From: CBDCXF01 sp965223755
GTDB taxonomy: Bacteria > Acidobacteriota > Thermoanaerobaculia > Multivoradales > JAHEKO01
Length of the DNA: 64,000 nucleotides
NCBI GenBank assembly: GCA_965223755.1
Contig: CBDCXF010000002.1
Location: 1,240,001 to 1,304,000 of the forward strand
Reading direction: 5' to 3'
This document shows, piece after piece, positions 18,115-25,296 of this stretch. Numbering within the stretch: the stretch's first letter is position 1; every line of letters starts with the position of its first letter. The notes below the pieces were generated by a model, which was not told the DNA's origin, ran no database searches, and worked only from the letters and a program-made list of their open reading frames with translations. Made by a program: the position numbers and the translations under genes.

Positions 18115-18545
18115 CAAAGACTGTCCACGCACCAATACAATCCTCTGGCCAGCTTACGTACTCAGCAGGAGAGGGTGGGTAGGTGGTCCTCTGAGACCGC
18201 CGGCAAAGACATCAAGCGCACCCCAACCTAGCCCTTATGAACCTTAGCATCGCCATTACCTCGATCTGGGTTCGGTCCTCTACCAATCAGACAAAGAAGC
18301 TATGCACCATGGCTTGACTTTGAGATTCGCGGCTAGCCGCTCGAGTCCCCGGCCAGCCCAGCTTGCAATCCACCGTGCTAATCTGACTTGGATCGAGATT
18401 GATTCGGATAGTGGGCTGACCTCGATAGAAACTGGATTCGATAGAGATTAGTGCCGAATCACGGGTAGAGCAGCAACTCCACATCAGTCACGATCGAATA
18501 CGTTTTTGGGGGGACTTTGACCGCAACACCGCAAGGAGGGTGACG
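18115..18545. other. Intergenic region without a recognised gene
   Basis: The 431 bp lie between the divergent unknown gene and the NfeD/flotillin operon. I see several imperfect copies of TTCGATAGA around 18400-18450 but no gene, RNA or clear promoter. A strong AGGAGG sits at the right end (18534-18539) and belongs to the NfeD-like gene. Confidence 0.4.
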
Positions 18546-19091
18546 ATGGCAACGACGGTGTACATGGCCTGTGCCGCCGTAGGAGGGTTGGTGTTGGTCG
18601 TACAACTGGTACTGATGCTGTTCGGCGGTGATGTCGACGCCGATGTGGACATCGATCTTGACGACGTTGACGCCGGTGACGGATCGTTCAATCTTTTCTC
18701 AATCCGCGCTGTAGCCGGCTTTCTCACCTTCTTCGGGCTGGTCGGCTGGTGGGGTACGTCGGAGGGCTGGGGCGACATCAAGACGCTGCTCGCTGCTTCG
18801 GGATCTGGGCTGGTAATGATGGCTGCGGTGGCGTGGCTGTTTTCATTGCAACGCAAATTGCATTCGCAGGGCAACGTCGACTTCCAGCAAGTCATTGGCA
18901 AGCCGGCCAAGGTCTACCTGCGCATTCCTGCGGACAAGTCGGGTACTGGCAAGATCACCGTAGCCGTACAAGGCCGGTCGATGGAGTTTCTGGCTCTAAG
19001 TGCCGGAGGAGAGATTCCAACTGGATCCGATGTGCGCGTGGTCGCCATGACCAGCCAAGGCACCTATGAAGTCGAGCCGCTAGAGGGGTAA
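18546..19091 (+). CDS. NfeD-like membrane protein (YuaF/OB-domain type)
   Basis: This is a 181-aa protein. AGGAGG is 6 nt before the ATG at 18546. Three membrane segments are predicted: about 5-27, then after an acidic loop of repeated D-V-D ('GDVDADVDIDLDDVDAGD'), about 55-75 and 83-103. The C-terminal about 75 residues are an OB-fold NfeD domain ('IGKPAKVYLRIPADKSGTGK'). NfeD proteins of this type partner with flotillins. The flotillin gene follows 10 bp downstream, so the pair probably forms a membrane microdomain complex. Confidence 0.82.
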   Translation: MATTVYMACAAVGGLVLVVQLVLMLFGGDVDADVDIDLDDVDAGDGSFNLFSIRAVAGFLTFFGLVGWWGTSEGWGDIKTLLAASGSGLVMMAAVAWLFSLQRKLHSQGNVDFQQVIGKPAKVYLRIPADKSGTGKITVAVQGRSMEFLALSAGGEIPTGSDVRVVAMTSQGTYEVEPLEG

Positions 19092-19101
19092 TGGAGGGAA
19101 C

Positions 19102-20745
19102 ATGACTCAGGCATTCAATTGGACCGCGATTTCACTTTTGGACGGTGGGATTTTTCCGCTGCTGATCGTTCTCGCCGCCGTTCTTGTCGTCGCCGGATTC
19201 GTGATGGCGATCGCCCGGCGGTACAAGCGCTGTCCGAGTAACCGCATTTTAGTCATCTACGGTCGCACCGGGGTCGGGCGGTCGGCCAAATGCCTTCACG
19301 GTGGCGGCACCTTTGTCTGGCCATTGATCCAGTCCTACGATTTTCTCGACCTCGACCCGATTCAGATCGAGATCCCGCTGGAAGGCGCGCTGTCGATGGA
19401 GAACATCCGCGTTTCCGTCCCTAGTGTCTTCACCGTCGCCATCGGTACCGACACGGTGACCATGAACAACGCGGCGATCCGTCTCCTGGGTCTTCAGACA
19501 CAGGAAATCATGAAGCAAGCCGAAGACATCATCTTCGGACAACTGCGCCAGGTGATCGCTTCGATGAAGATCACCGAAATCAACCGCGACCGGGACGTCT
19601 TTCTTGAGAAGGTCCAGCAATCTCTGGAGCCCGAGCTGGCCAAGATCGGTTTGGTGCTCATCAACGTCAACATCAAAGACATCACGGACGCCTCCGGGTA
19701 CATCGAGGCCATCGGTCGCAAGGCCGCGTCGGAAGCAGTACAGCAGGCCGAAATCGATGTTGCCGAACAGGAGAAGCGCGGTGCCATCGGAGTCGCCGAT
19801 GCTGATCGCGAACAAGCAGTCGAAGTCGCCAACGCGGAGAAACTGCGCGACATCGGCACCAAAGAAGCCGAGCGCGAGCGAGCGGTGCGCATCGCTGATC
19901 TCGACAAAGAAAAGGTCGTCGGCGAGCAGTCCGCGGCCTATGAGCAGGAGTCACAAGTCAAAGATCGTGAACGGGAGATGCGCGTGCGCGTTGCCGACGC
20001 CAACGCCAAGGCAGTGGCGGGAGAAAACGTCGCCAAGGCGGAGATCGCTGACGCCAACGCCACTCTCAAAGTCAAAGAGGCCGAAGCCTTCCAGCTTGGA
20101 GAAACGCGTCGGAGGGAAGCCGAGGCCGCGGTACGCGAAGCCCAGTATCGAGCTGAAGCCAAGGCCGCGGTTGCCGAGGCGGAGAAGGTCGAGGCCGAGA
20201 AGCGCGCCGAACTCGAATCGGTGGCGCGAGCGGTCAAGGCCGAGCTGGTGGTATCGGCTGAAGCCGCCGCCGAGCAGGAGCGGATTCGCGCCGAAGGTGA
20301 GGCGGCGGCCATCTTCGCCCGCCTCGACGCCGAAGCTCGCGGTCAGTACGAGGTGTTGGCCAAAAAGGGCCAAGGTATGCGCGAGATCATTGAGAGTTGC
20401 GGAGGGTCGAAAGAAGCTTTTCAGATGCTCATGCTCGAGCACATCGACCACATTTCGGAGACCGCTGCCAGCGCCATCTCCAACATCAAGTTCGACAAAG
20501 TGGTGGTCTGGGACGGCGGGCAAGGCGACGGGGATTCCAGCAGCACGGCCAAGTTCGTCCGCAGCTTGGCCGGAGCCCTACCTCCGGCGATGGAACTGAT
20601 GCGCGACATCGGCGGGGTGGACCTGCCGGAGTACTTCGGTCGTATCCGAGAAGACAAGGACGACGAGGCCGGGGGTGGCGAGTCCGATGCAGCCGCGGAT
20701 GACGCCGCGGAATCGAGCGACGATTCGGAACCGCAGAATAACTAG
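19102..20745 (+). CDS. Flotillin-family membrane scaffold protein
   Basis: This is a 547-aa protein with GGAGGGAAC before the ATG. One N-terminal membrane segment (about 17-38) is followed by an SPFH/band-7 domain (about 40-215; 'CPSNRILVIYGRTG', 'GGGTFVWPLIQSY'). A long coiled coil of Ala/Glu-rich heptads with many E-A repeats follows (about 220-420), then a C-terminal oligomerisation region and an acidic tail. This is the YuaG/FloT type: homo-oligomers that organise lipid rafts and protein complexes. It forms an operon with the NfeD-like gene. No terminator was identified downstream. Confidence 0.9.
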   Translation: MTQAFNWTAISLLDGGIFPLLIVLAAVLVVAGFVMAIARRYKRCPSNRILVIYGRTGVGRSAKCLHGGGTFVWPLIQSYDFLDLDPIQIEIPLEGALSMENIRVSVPSVFTVAIGTDTVTMNNAAIRLLGLQTQEIMKQAEDIIFGQLRQVIASMKITEINRDRDVFLEKVQQSLEPELAKIGLVLINVNIKDITDASGYIEAIGRKAASEAVQQAEIDVAEQEKRGAIGVADADREQAVEVANAEKLRDIGTKEAERERAVRIADLDKEKVVGEQSAAYEQESQVKDREREMRVRVADANAKAVAGENVAKAEIADANATLKVKEAEAFQLGETRRREAEAAVREAQYRAEAKAAVAEAEKVEAEKRAELESVARAVKAELVVSAEAAAEQERIRAEGEAAAIFARLDAEARGQYEVLAKKGQGMREIIESCGGSKEAFQMLMLEHIDHISETAASAISNIKFDKVVVWDGGQGDGDSSSTAKFVRSLAGALPPAMELMRDIGGVDLPEYFGRIREDKDDEAGGGESDAAADDAAESSDDSEPQNN

Positions 20746-20922
20746 CGATATAACACGCTTGATCGTCGAGGAAAGCACGGTTGGAGCCGATCGAGTGGAA
20801 CAAATGCGCAAGAGCTGGGCATTCCTTATCGAGGGTTTGTTGCGAGCCTCCATAGAGGGTACGGAACCGCCGCGATGGGCCGACCGAGGTTCCAAAGTCC
20901 CACTTGCTGCGGCTCGCTTTTG

Positions 20923-20995
20923 CCGGGTGTAGCTTAAAGACCTGGGTGTAGCTAAAGACCCGGGTGTAGCAGAAAACAGGGAATAGCTAAAAAAC
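20923..20995. repeat. Imperfect 18-bp tandem repeat, about four copies
   Basis: Units built on C-C-G-G-G-T-G-T-A-G-C-T-(A)-A-A-G-A-C are repeated from 20923 to 20995, with the fourth copy degenerate (AGGGAATAGCTAAAAAAC). The array abuts and slightly overlaps the 3' end of the arsR-type gene, between it and the flotillin gene. Confidence 0.65.
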
Positions 20996-21331
20996 CGTCT
21001 CGACCCGTTCTCGAAACCAGGCGACGTTGTCGGGGATCAGGCAATAGCTGGTCGCCGGCCCTTGGATTTGGCCTTCGACCCAACCGGCGTCTTTGAGGAC
21101 CTTGAGGTGTTGGGAGACGGTGGCCTGGGCGATGGGCAGGTGGTCGACGAGGTCGCCGGTAATGCACCCTGGGTGGGTGAGTAGGAACTTGAGGATTTCG
21201 AAGCGAGTGGGATTGCCCAGCGCTTTGAACATGCCGATCAAGCGCGTTTCATCTGCCGGGGTGAGGTCCAAAGTGCAGCACTGCGGTGGGATTCCCGTGT
21301 CAGATCTTTTCGATATCGTCACAGCGTCCAC
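20987..21331 (-). CDS. ArsR-family repressor with arsenite-type Cys triad
   Basis: This is a 114-aa winged-helix repressor. It starts at GTG 21331 with AAGGAGC 8 nt upstream. The helix-turn-helix is at about 58-85 ('GDLVDHLPIAQATVSQHLKV'). Cys18-Cys19 lie in the N-terminal arm and Cys56 at the start of the DNA-binding region, matching the Cys15/Cys16/Cys55 As(III) site described for Corynebacterium glutamicum ArsR1. This predicts sensing of trivalent arsenic or a similar thiophilic ligand. It is divergent from the flavin monooxygenase operon and separated from it by a large inverted repeat. A matching operator also sits in the promoter of the selenoprotein gene at 24932-25222. Confidence 0.85.
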   Translation of the reverse strand: MDAVTISKRSDTGIPPQCCTLDLTPADETRLIGMFKALGNPTRFEILKFLLTHPGCITGDLVDHLPIAQATVSQHLKVLKDAGWVEGQIQGPATSYCLIPDNVAWFRERVETVF

Positions 21332-21373
21332 GATAGAAGCTCCTTGGAAATCCGGTCAAGCATGCTGGGAGGA

Positions 21374-21423
21374 GTTGACATTCATTCTCATAATCGTAAA
21401 ATTACGATTATGAGAATGTCAAC
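21374..21423. promoter_or_regulatory. Large ArsR-type operator in the divergent promoter region
   Basis: Perfect 17-bp arms (21383-21399 and 21402-21418) flank a 2-bp centre. The homology continues outward as GTTGACATT (21374-21382) against AATGTCAAC (21415-21423) with a 4-bp slip from a duplicated ATTC. The core is ATCGTA-AAAT-TACGAT. A TTGACA box is embedded at 21375-21380, so binding would block transcription. Confidence 0.85.
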
Positions 21424-21424
21424 A

Positions 21425-22726
21425 ATGACACCCCGCTTGCCGGTTGTCGTGATCGGCGCGGGCCCAGTCGGACTTGCCGCGGCCGCCCATCTGGTGGACC
21501 GCGGGCAAGAATTTGTGGTGGTTGAAAGGGGGGCGGATGTCGGCAGCCACGTTGAACAATGGGGACACGTCCGCATGTTCTCGCCCTGGAAGTACAACGT
21601 CGATCCGGTCGCGGCCAAGTTGCTCGCAGAGACAGGTTGGGTCGAGCCCGACGCGGACACCTACCCAACCGGGAATGATCTGCGTGAGCGCTTGCTGCTG
21701 CCGTTAGCGGAGCTGCCTGCGATCGCCAAGAGGATTCGGTTCTCTACTGAGGTGGTGGGCGTCAGCAGGGTCGGCGCCGACCGCATGCGTTCGAATCAGC
21801 GAGACGATCTCGCTTTTGCCGTTCACCTTCGGCAATCGAGTCACCTCCGCCAATCGAAAGGCGAAGAAGAGGTGATCTACGCTCGGGCGGTACTCGACGC
21901 TTCGGGGACGTGGTCCAACCCTCGCCCTCTCGGAGCCGGAGGCTTGGCGGCGATCGGCGAACGCCGAGCGCAGGAGAATATCCACTACGGCATCCCCAAC
22001 TTGGCCAATCCCGAGGTGCGAGCCGATTTTCGCGGCCGCCGAGTTGCGGTCGTGGGAGCAGGCGACTCAGCTTTCAACACCCTCCTCGATTTGGCCGACA
22101 AGGAGCTTCTTGAAGCTGGAACCCGCGTTTTTTGGATCATTCGCGGCGGGTTGCCCGTGCTTGAGAAGGATGGAGACCAACTGCCGCGGCGAGGAGCGCT
22201 GGCCGCTGCAATTGCAGAGCTAGTTGATCGACGCGCCGTGACCGTGTTGACGGACTTTCGCATTCAGGCGGTCGAACGGAACTCCTCCGGTCTTCGGCTG
22301 GTCGCTCACGACCCAGAATCTGCCAGCGGCGGAAACTCCATTGAAGTCGACGAAATCATCGGAGTGACCGGTTTTCGGCCCGACTTGGAGATTCTGCGGG
22401 AACTGCGTCTAGATCTCGATCCGGTGACCGAGGCCCCACAAGCTCTGGGACCGCTCATCGACCCCAACGTTCATAGCTGCGGCACTGTGCCGCCCCATGG
22501 CTATCAAGAGCTGCGCCATCCGGAGCAGGGCTTCTTTATCGTTGGCATGAAGAGCTATGGACGAGCTCCAACGTTCCTATTGCGTACCGGATACGAGCAA
22601 GTGCGCTCGGTGGTTGCCGCCTTGTCGGGAAACCTCGAAGCTGCTCGCAACGTGGATCTAGAGCTGCCCGAAACCGGTGTTTGTGGTGGCGTGCTGGCGG
22701 TCGAAGAGGCCGCCTCCTGCGGGTAG
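21425..22726 (+). CDS. ArsO-like FAD/NAD(P)-dependent monooxygenase
   Basis: This is a 433-aa flavoprotein with an N-terminal FAD-binding Rossmann motif 'VVIGAGPVGLAAAAHL' (about 6-21), the 'GTWSNPRP' motif of flavin monooxygenases, and a second dinucleotide motif 'VAVVGAGDSAFNTL' for NADPH. The family occurs beside arsR genes and has been called ArsO. I chose the ATG at 21425 because it lies just outside the operator and the Rossmann strand starts immediately; ATGs at 21410 and 21416 lie inside the palindrome. No strong ribosome binding site is visible. A perfect in-frame 18-bp duplication occurs at 21824-21859 (H-L-R-Q-S repeated). It is the first gene of a three-gene operon with sulfur-metabolism enzymes. 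Confidence 0.8.
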   Translation: MTPRLPVVVIGAGPVGLAAAAHLVDRGQEFVVVERGADVGSHVEQWGHVRMFSPWKYNVDPVAAKLLAETGWVEPDADTYPTGNDLRERLLLPLAELPAIAKRIRFSTEVVGVSRVGADRMRSNQRDDLAFAVHLRQSSHLRQSKGEEEVIYARAVLDASGTWSNPRPLGAGGLAAIGERRAQENIHYGIPNLANPEVRADFRGRRVAVVGAGDSAFNTLLDLADKELLEAGTRVFWIIRGGLPVLEKDGDQLPRRGALAAAIAELVDRRAVTVLTDFRIQAVERNSSGLRLVAHDPESASGGNSIEVDEIIGVTGFRPDLEILRELRLDLDPVTEAPQALGPLIDPNVHSCGTVPPHGYQELRHPEQGFFIVGMKSYGRAPTFLLRTGYEQVRSVVAALSGNLEAARNVDLELPETGVCGGVLAVEEAASCG

Positions 22727-22734
22727 GTTTCCTA

Positions 22735-23910
22735 GTGACAAACGGCCGACAACGTCGATTCGACACCAAAGTGGTGCATGCCGGAACAGGTCGCGGCGGA
22801 GCTCTATCGGTTCCGATCAGCCAAGCCTCAGCCTTTGGCTTTGACACGGCTGAGAAAGCATCGAAGGTTCACGAGGGCCACGAACCGGGCTTTTTTTACG
22901 GTCGCATGGGGACACCGACGCAGGAGGCTTTGGAGACCGCGATCGCGGAACTCGAAGGGGCCGAAGCCGCTCTTGCCACCGCCTCCGGCATGTCGGCGAT
23001 CGCGCTGTCATTGCTGGCGGTGCTCAAGCCCGGAGAGCACCTGATTGCGCAGGAGTCGTTGTACACGACCACTCACGCATTGCTCGAAGAGTTTCTCGAG
23101 CCCTACGGGATTGAAGTGTCGCGAGTCGACGCGGCATCCGTTGACGTGGTGGAGAACGCAATCCGGCCGACTACGCGCGCCATCTACTTGGAGACTCCCA
23201 GCAATCCGGTCTTACGACTGGCCGATCTGGGAGAGATTGCGGCTCGTGCCAAGCGGCATGGAATCGTGGTGATCGTCGACAGCACGTTTGCAACTCCGGT
23301 GAATCAGCGGCCCCTGGAACTGGGTGCCGATCTGGTCGTGCACAGTGCCACCAAGTATCTGGGTGGGCACGGTGATCTAGTCGCTGGCGTGTTGGTGGGA
23401 ACCCAGGAAACTGTCGATCGCGCGCGTTGGAAGTTGATGAAGCTGCTGGGACCGACCATCGCACCCTTTACGGCGTGGCTGGTCCTGCGCGGGCTCAAGA
23501 CCCTTGCCGTGCGCATGGAGCGCCACAACCATAGTGCCCACAAGGTTGCCGAGTTTTTGAATGATGAACGCAACGTCCAAGTTGTGCACTATCCAGGCCT
23601 CGTATCTCATCCGCAACACGACTTGGCGCGGCGTCAGATGTCCGGCTTCGGCGGCATCCTCAGTTTTGAGGTCGCCGATGCAGAATCAGCCCGTCGCGTG
23701 GTCGATGGTGTTGAACTTTGCACCCGCGCTGTTTCTTTGGGGGACACGGCGACCTTGATTCAACATTCGAGCAGCATGACCCAGGCGTCACTGTCGCCGG
23801 AAAACCGTGACCGCATGGGAGTGGGGGAGGGTTTGATTCGTCTGTCTGTTGGCCTTGAAGAGGTCGATGACATCATCCAAGACTTAGCCCAGGCGTTGAG
23901 CGTCCTCTAG
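22735..23910 (+). CDS. Cystathionine gamma-lyase/synthase-family PLP enzyme
   Basis: This is a 391-aa Cys/Met-metabolism PLP enzyme. The start is GTG 22735, eight bases after the monooxygenase stop, and the frame then begins with the usual 'F-x-T-x-x-V-H-A-G'. The PLP lysine is near 207 in 'HSATKYLGGHGD'; 'FYGRMGTPTQ' corresponds to the Y-x-R-x-x-N-P-T cofactor loop of the family, with Gly-Thr instead of Asn. The family covers cystathionine gamma-synthase, gamma-lyase, methionine gamma-lyase and O-acetylhomoserine sulfhydrylase, and sequence alone does not choose. Next to a CBS/CysK-like enzyme, a reverse-transsulfuration role (cystathionine to cysteine) is attractive but inferred. Confidence 0.85.
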   Translation: MTNGRQRRFDTKVVHAGTGRGGALSVPISQASAFGFDTAEKASKVHEGHEPGFFYGRMGTPTQEALETAIAELEGAEAALATASGMSAIALSLLAVLKPGEHLIAQESLYTTTHALLEEFLEPYGIEVSRVDAASVDVVENAIRPTTRAIYLETPSNPVLRLADLGEIAARAKRHGIVVIVDSTFATPVNQRPLELGADLVVHSATKYLGGHGDLVAGVLVGTQETVDRARWKLMKLLGPTIAPFTAWLVLRGLKTLAVRMERHNHSAHKVAEFLNDERNVQVVHYPGLVSHPQHDLARRQMSGFGGILSFEVADAESARRVVDGVELCTRAVSLGDTATLIQHSSSMTQASLSPENRDRMGVGEGLIRLSVGLEEVDDIIQDLAQALSVL

Positions 23911-23927
23911 CAGAGAAGAGCTGCGGA

Positions 23928-24908
23928 ATGACTGAGCCGCCCTCACGATCCGGACTCCCCAAATCCGGACTCCCGAAATCCAGACTTCCCAAACACGAGC
24001 TTCTAGACACGATCGGCGGAACTCCTGTGGTGCGGCTGAAGAAGATCGTCCCACCCGGCAGTGCCGACGTTTTCGTCAAGCTCGAATACTTCAACCCGAC
24101 CGGATCCAAAAAGGACCGTATGGCCCTGTCGATGATCGAGGAAGCCGAGAAAAGGGGCGACCTACGGCCGGGAATGACCGTGGTCGAGTACACCGGTGGC
24201 AGCACCGGTTCATCCTTGGCCTTCGTCTGCGCGGTCAAGGGCTATCGCTTCAAAGCGGTGTCATCGGACGCTTTCGCGACCGAAAAGCTCAAGACCATGG
24301 AGGCGCTGGGAGCGGAGCTGGAAATCGTGCCCAGCAAGAGTGGAGTTACCGATTCGAATCTCATTCCGAGAATGATGGAGCGGGCCCGCGAGTTAGCGCG
24401 CTCCAAAGACATCTACCTGACCGATCAGATTCACAACCCGGACATCCTGGTCGGCTACCGCAACATCGGCGAAGAACTCGTACGCCAACTCGACCGCCCC
24501 ATCGACAGCTTCTGCAGTGGCATCGGCACGGCGGGCACCCTCATGGGCGTCGCTCAGGTCCTGCGAAAGGTGTATCCGGCGGCCAAAATCGTGGCTCTGG
24601 AGCCCGGGACATCGGCGGTCGTCGCCGGGGGCTCCGCCGGAGATCACGACGTCGAGGGCATTGGGATCGGCAGTACGCCTCCGCTCCTGGATCCCAACCT
24701 GTATGACGAAGCGTGGGGAATCGACGAGCAAAAATCGCGTGAGATGGCATGGCGGCTGGCCACGGAAGAAGGCATCTTCGCCGGCACCTCCAGCGGACTG
24801 AATGTGGTCGCGGCGCTACGGTTGGCGGCGGAATTGGGCGAGGGGAAAGTGGTCGCCACCGAGGCGGTCGACACCGGGCTCAAATACCTAGACGGGGACT
24901 TGTACTAG
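23928..24908 (+). CDS. Cysteine synthase / cystathionine beta-synthase-like enzyme
   Basis: This is a 326-aa fold-type II PLP enzyme. The PLP lysine is Lys62 in 'NPTGSKKDRM' and the phosphate loop is 'GGSTGSS' (about 89-95). It has 'TSSGLN' near the C-terminus and lacks the C-terminal CBS pair of eukaryotic-type cystathionine beta-synthases. It could use serine or O-acetylserine with homocysteine, sulfide or another thiol. The N-terminus carries three tandem 15-bp repeats (23949-23993) encoding S-G-L-P-K, S-G-L-P-K, S-R-L-P-K, an unusual extension. It is the last gene of the ArsR-controlled operon, 17 bp after the previous gene, and ends 23 bp from the convergent selenoprotein gene. Confidence 0.85.
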   Translation: MTEPPSRSGLPKSGLPKSRLPKHELLDTIGGTPVVRLKKIVPPGSADVFVKLEYFNPTGSKKDRMALSMIEEAEKRGDLRPGMTVVEYTGGSTGSSLAFVCAVKGYRFKAVSSDAFATEKLKTMEALGAELEIVPSKSGVTDSNLIPRMMERARELARSKDIYLTDQIHNPDILVGYRNIGEELVRQLDRPIDSFCSGIGTAGTLMGVAQVLRKVYPAAKIVALEPGTSAVVAGGSAGDHDVEGIGIGSTPPLLDPNLYDEAWGIDEQKSREMAWRLATEEGIFAGTSSGLNVVAALRLAAELGEGKVVATEAVDTGLKYLDGDLY

Positions 24909-24931
24909 CTCGTAGAAATTCGGCAAGCGAC

Positions 24932-25222
24932 TCAACTGCGAGCGCGCTCCTTGGCTTGGGCACCGCGCCGCGCTTCGCGGAACTTGGCTCTGACCTGACC
25001 GCCCATAACGGCGATGACGATCGACTCGACCGCGCCGATTTCCTCTCTGCTGATTCCCAGTTCTTTGGCGACCCCAAAGTAGCTTTCCATTCACGGATAG
25101 CAACCGACGCTCATGGCGGTCGCGAGGTGAATCATGACCGTGGTTCGCTCGTCCAGATGTTCGTTATGGCGGGCCGAGTGGTAGTAGTCAGCCCAAGCGG
25201 CGAGCTGTTTCTTGGGAAGCAT
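24932..25222 (-). CDS. Selenocysteine-containing AhpD/CMD-family protein (in-frame TGA)
   Basis: The frame runs 96 codons from ATG 25222 to TGA 24934-24932, with one internal TGA at 25093-25091. It is a small all-helical carboxymuconolactone-decarboxylase/AhpD-like protein ('ADYYHSARHNEHLDERTTVM', 'IHLATAMSVGCYP', then TGA, then 'MESYFGVAKELGISREEIGA'). In this family the motif is C-x-x-C; here it reads Cys41-Tyr-Pro-TGA44, so the TGA stands exactly at the redox-active second Cys, the hallmark of selenocysteine. Coding quality is equal on both sides. A SECIS-like hairpin follows (25063-25079). A perfect TATAAT ends 6 nt before the ATG, implying a near-leaderless transcript. It is probably a peroxidase or thiol-oxidoreductase. 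The alternative, a TGC-to-TGA pseudogene, is less likely. Confidence 0.85.
25063..25079 (-). promoter_or_regulatory. Bacterial SECIS-like hairpin
   Basis: Starting 12 nt after the in-frame UGA on the minus strand, CUUUGG pairs perfectly with CCAAAG around the loop GGUCG. The GGUC at loop positions 18-21 after the UGA matches the apical GGUC contacted by SelB in Escherichia coli formate dehydrogenase mRNA, and the distance is within the accepted range for bacterial SECIS elements. Extension below the stem is poor (U-A pair after one mismatch). Confidence 0.7.
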
Positions 25223-25228
25223 CAGTGC

Positions 25229-25249
25229 ATTATATCGTATTTATACGAT
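25229..25249 (-). promoter_or_regulatory. Selenoprotein promoter with ArsR-type operator
   Basis: A consensus TATAAT (-10) lies at 25234-25229 on the minus strand. Overlapping its upstream edge is the palindrome ATCGTA-TTTA-TACGAT (25234-25249), the same core as the arsR operator at 21393-21408, including the flanking TTA on one side. The operator therefore sits between -35 and -10, where an ArsR-family repressor would block polymerase. Confidence 0.78.
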
Positions 25250-25296
25250 TAATTCGACTAGCAATGCTGCTAGCGCTGATCTGTGGTGGCAACGTT

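Noticed and set aside
21344..21424. Upstream starts (21344 TTG, 21362 ATG, 21410 ATG) for the flavin monooxygenase
   Set aside because: They would translate through the large operator palindrome and add residues not expected before the FAD-binding strand.
24932..25222. Simple nonsense pseudogene as explanation of the in-frame TGA
   Set aside because: Kept as the alternative but judged less likely: the TGA falls exactly on the catalytic Cys, no other damage is present, and a SECIS-like hairpin and an intact regulated promoter exist.
24749..25252. Plus-strand open frame of 167 codons across the CysK end and the selenoprotein
   Set aside because: It runs out of frame inside the CysK-like gene and antisense to the AhpD-like frame; composition is Arg/Gly-rich and no domain or start signal is present.
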